Source: Halichondria panicea (taxonomy: Eukaryota; Porifera; Demospongiae; Suberitida; Halichondriidae). Taken from it: 64,000 nucleotides of DNA. Shown here piece by piece: positions 61,274-64,000 of the stretch; position 1 is the first letter of the stretch, and each line of letters opens with the position of its first letter. The stretch spans positions 17,340,518 through 17,404,517 of the forward strand of contig NC_087377.1 of NCBI RefSeq assembly GCF_963675165.1, in the 5' to 3' direction. Under the pieces are notes generated by a model. That model did no database searches and was not told where the DNA came from. It saw only the letters and a program-made list of their open reading frames with translations. Position numbers and translations under genes: made by a program.

Positions 61274-63614
61274 CTATTTGCAGTATCTGTCTGCCTTCAT
61301 CTTCTCCCTCCTGTCCAGTAGAGCCTCGTGCAGTTTGCCCTTGGCCTGTGCTTTACTCAAATCAGTAGTGCCTCCATCGTTGATTCTCAGTTTGCGGTCT
61401 TGGAAGCTCTGGAACTTCTTCCTGTGTGGGTGTATGTGTGGGGGGAGGGGTCAAGTTGTAGTCCACTGTATCAGGAGTACATGAACTCCTGACTCCTGAC
61501 TGTAAGAGGTGTAATAACTAGGGACAGAATAGGTGTGGCTTAGTGGTTAAGGTGGTGGCTTAGTAGATTAGATGATAGATTAGGCGTGGGTTTGATTCCC
61601 TCTTGGGGGACTTTTCTTCATTTCTTTACAAATCAGTTAGTAATTTCCCTAAATTTTGAATACCACAAGTACATAATCAAGTTGGGGCGTCGCCCGGTTT
61701 CTGTGAAATGAAGTTTAAAGTGCATCTGAAACGAAGTTTCACGGAAACCGGGCGACGACCCAACTTTCCCTTTTTAGGTAGATTAGGTTCTGTCTTTCTT
61801 TATTTTCTCAGATCTGCACTAAATTTTGTAGAATCAGAAATGGCCAAAATATAATTTCCTAAACATCATTTCCCCTTTCAGTTTGGCATATTAAAGTGCA
61901 TCTGGCAACCTAATTGTAGTTTACTCTCTAGCTGTTGCAATACTAGCCTGGTAAGGATTTCCATCACCACAAATCACTATTGGACGCCTAGTCTGATCAA
62001 TTGGTACGGTAGATGTGTGATGAAGTATTGCGACTAAAAAAGGCAATAAAAATTAATACCAATTTACTTGCAGGTTAACGATTACTTACACGTATCCCAC
62101 TTCAAAGCCTTTCATGTCTTTAGTGGCTTCTTCCGCTTCCGTTTCCGTGTCCGTTTTGACCTTTTTGATCCCGGACATGTCCGTATACATCTGTAGAAGT
62201 ATAACACACACACACACACACTCTAAATGATATTTAGCATAATTTTTATTCTTAAGACTTTAATAATATTATGGGGGCAACAGTGATTCTATGTACCGTA
62301 GTACATCATGTAGGTTACTGGATCAAATCTCAAGGGCCCTATATTGCGTTGATTTGGATTGTTTCCTGATATTAATTATCACATTGGGCGTGTAATACTT
62401 CACACACACACACACACACACACACATACCACAAGTATCTCCTTCTCTTTGGCTTGCTCGCTACTTGCCATTAGTTTATGGTCGCTAGTCACGGTCACAA
62501 AGCGATGAGTGCACGCACACAATGCCAGCTTACTCTGTCAGGGGGTGGGCATACATATACATATATTAAAGGTACTTCATCTACGATATAGGCTTGTAAG
62601 TGAAGTGGACAGAATTCGCGAAGTGGTGGGCTATATGCCTAAATCTCAAAATGAAGTAACGTTAAATAGAGCATTTTTGAACGGCCATAACTTCAGTTTC
62701 GTTAAAATTTTAATAATTATTATTTAGCGAATTAGTACAATACTAGGCCACACCCACCTCCTCAAACACAGGATCCCACGTCTCCCTAGGTCCCACAGCT
62801 TCTGAGCGCCCAATCAGCTCGCCCGCTGAGTTGACACTTACATAGCGACCAAAAGCTGTCTTCAGCGCTATCTTGTTGTCGGACACACGTACCACAGTGA
62901 ATACTTCGGCAGGATCTGGTTGGTCGCCTGTGTAAGGGGGTGGGGTAATGTATGCCTGGAATACTTACGATCTAAAATAATAATTATGGTGCAAATAAAT
63001 AATTATTGATTGGATCAAAATTATTATTATTATTTTCTTCAAAAAAAGTTATTGACAGCCAAAGAGAGCGAACAAATAATCTTAGAAAAAAATTTGCAAT
63101 TCAATTCTCTTCACCAAATTACACCTACCCTCTTCCTTGGTACCGCCCACAGTGAAGTATCCCGTGTCCAGGGCGATGATATAACCACCTGTGTGTACCT
63201 CAAACACTGCCTTGTCTTTGGCCTCCATCAGCTCTGACACCTGTCGCCAGCTGCCTGTACATGCACAGAGAGAGAACACACTAGTAACTTAAACATGGAC
63301 TCCTTTAATGCCGTACTTATAAAGTTGTCGTAATTACAGCGCCAGAAAAATTTGTGAGACTGTGTACAAAATAATTAAGGTGATCCTGTATGCGTACGTA
63401 TATGGATTTCCCACTGGAGCTTGTACTATTACAAACAGATGTGCATGGTTAATTTATTATTCTCTCTTCTTTTTATACCATGTCTCAGTGGTCCTTCCCC
63501 AGTCTCCTCTGATTTGGAGTGGTGTCTCTTTCTCTTCCTCTTCTTACCACCCAGCGTTCCCTTGCCTCCCTTCAGCTTCAACTTCCCCACACGCACAGCA
63601 GAGTACTCACTCAT
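61274..63614 (-). CDS. FRG1: FRG1 homologue
   Basis: Minus-strand exons 63,614-63,479, 63,254-63,129, 62,927-62,758, 62,534-62,430, 62,190-62,090 and 61,421-61,274 give 261 residues, close to the 258 of human FRG1. The start is [18 protein letters not shown] with a following basic nuclear signal (KKRKRKRHH). The fascin-like beta-trefoil shows [30 protein letters not shown] and [12 protein letters not shown]. The C-terminus [11 protein letters not shown]...[15 protein letters not shown] ends as in vertebrates. FRG1 is a nuclear/nucleolar actin- and RNA-associated protein found in spliceosomes. The exon 1 donor (GTATAA) is weak but phase-correct. Intron 5 (61,422-62,089) carries an inverted repeat. 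Confidence 0.95.
61682..61767. repeat. Inverted repeat in FRG1 intron 5
   Basis: AAGTTGGGGCGTCGCCCGGTTTC and a GTGAAA step pair with TTTCAC, GGAAACCGGGCGACGACCCAACTT. Arms are about 28 bp with a ~30-bp loop, one base bulged. Confidence 0.8.
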
Positions 63615-63960
63615 ATCATCTGCCCTAAAGATTAATAGTCTTTGAGCTGTCAGTTCCTCTACTGAAGGATCGTTAAACTGTTTAGTGAATAATGCATTGG
63701 TAAATGTGTTGAGAGCAGGTTTGTCAAGGATGAGCAGAATAAACGCCGGAAATGTGGAGCTTCTTTTAATTGGTAACCTTTTACTGTTCTGCATGTGCAC
63801 TGCATTTGGTGAGAGGTAACTAGGTGTACGTGTGTACCAGTTCTCCTGGCACTTCACGCTATAAAGAAAGAGCAGCTGCTACAGCTAGAGCTAGAGCTAG
63901 CTATCAAATTGCAAAGGTGAGAGGTATTTCTATTGTTTAATTAATTAATACTTTTTTGTA
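63615..63960. promoter_or_regulatory. Divergent promoter between FRG1 and the next gene
   Basis: 346 bp between the two starts. AGCTAGAGCTAGAGCTAGCTA near 63,880-63,902 is a short tandem. An intron acceptor (TTTTTTGTAG) directly before 63,961 indicates a 5' UTR intron for the plus-strand gene. Confidence 0.45.
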
Positions 63961-64000
63961 GATGTCCAAGAGTAGTGAGCCACACGAGGTTGACTACTAT
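63961..64000 (+). CDS. Start of an unrecognised gene, cut by the window end
   Basis: ATG directly follows a consensus acceptor and reads MSKSSEPHEVDYY to the window end. Thirteen residues are too few to name it. It is divergent from FRG1. Confidence 0.5.

Overview
The window is animal nuclear DNA. Genes are split by short GT-AG introns, the sequence is AT-rich with many (CA)n/(TG)n microsatellites and small inverted-repeat elements, and the recognisable genes include metazoan-type regulators (USF-like bHLH-zipper, FRG1, CENATAC/CCDC84, ZU5-UPA-Death). Abundant Death/CARD-type domains joined to unusual partners, with very compact spacing, suggest an early-branching animal. A demosponge is my best guess, but this is inference and not shown by a marker gene.

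Bases 1-53,840 are a recently expanded cluster. Six plus-strand genes (A to F) end in the same 3' module: a 25-codon coiled-coil exon (absent in E, shortened in B) and a single-exon six-bladed kelch propeller. Their 5' modules differ. B, C and D have Death domain + TKL-like kinase, E has a CARD-like region + helical domain, F has a different kinase + long coiled coil, and A is cut by the window edge but its first exons match E. Between the receptor genes lie minus-strand copies of a USF-like transcription factor. One copy is intact (50,823-53,840) and three are pseudogenes (about 3.0-6.2, 11.7-14.7 and 19.1-21.2 kb). The duplicated cassette is therefore [USF on minus, receptor on plus]. The receptor promoters of B, C, D and F carry CACGTG boxes, the known USF target.

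The six kelch domains are nearly identical except at a few positions that recur in every blade: at or next to the residue 15 before the blade's GG, and just after the GG. In KEAP1 these positions line the ligand pocket. The array therefore looks like a diversified sensor family coupled to Death/CARD/kinase signalling modules, and it is the strongest candidate for a new system here.

Bases 28,723-38,495 are a 9.8-kb DNA transposon with ~200-bp terminal inverted repeats, a 6-bp target duplication and a decayed integrase-type transposase. It holds a 4 x 239-bp tandem repeat and nested MITEs. A related locus near 46.1 kb resembles the empty site.

Bases 53,841-64,000 are single-copy genes: a SHFL-like zinc ribbon + ZU5 + UPA + Death gene (54.5-57.6 kb), CENATAC/CCDC84 (57.9-61.0 kb), FRG1 on the minus strand (61.3-63.6 kb) and the start of an unrecognised plus-strand gene at 63,961. 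Exon sums for the gene models of B, C, D, E, F, USF, CENATAC and FRG1 are all divisible by three. The SHFL-like gene is in frame from its third exon onward, but its second exon has an unresolved frame break.
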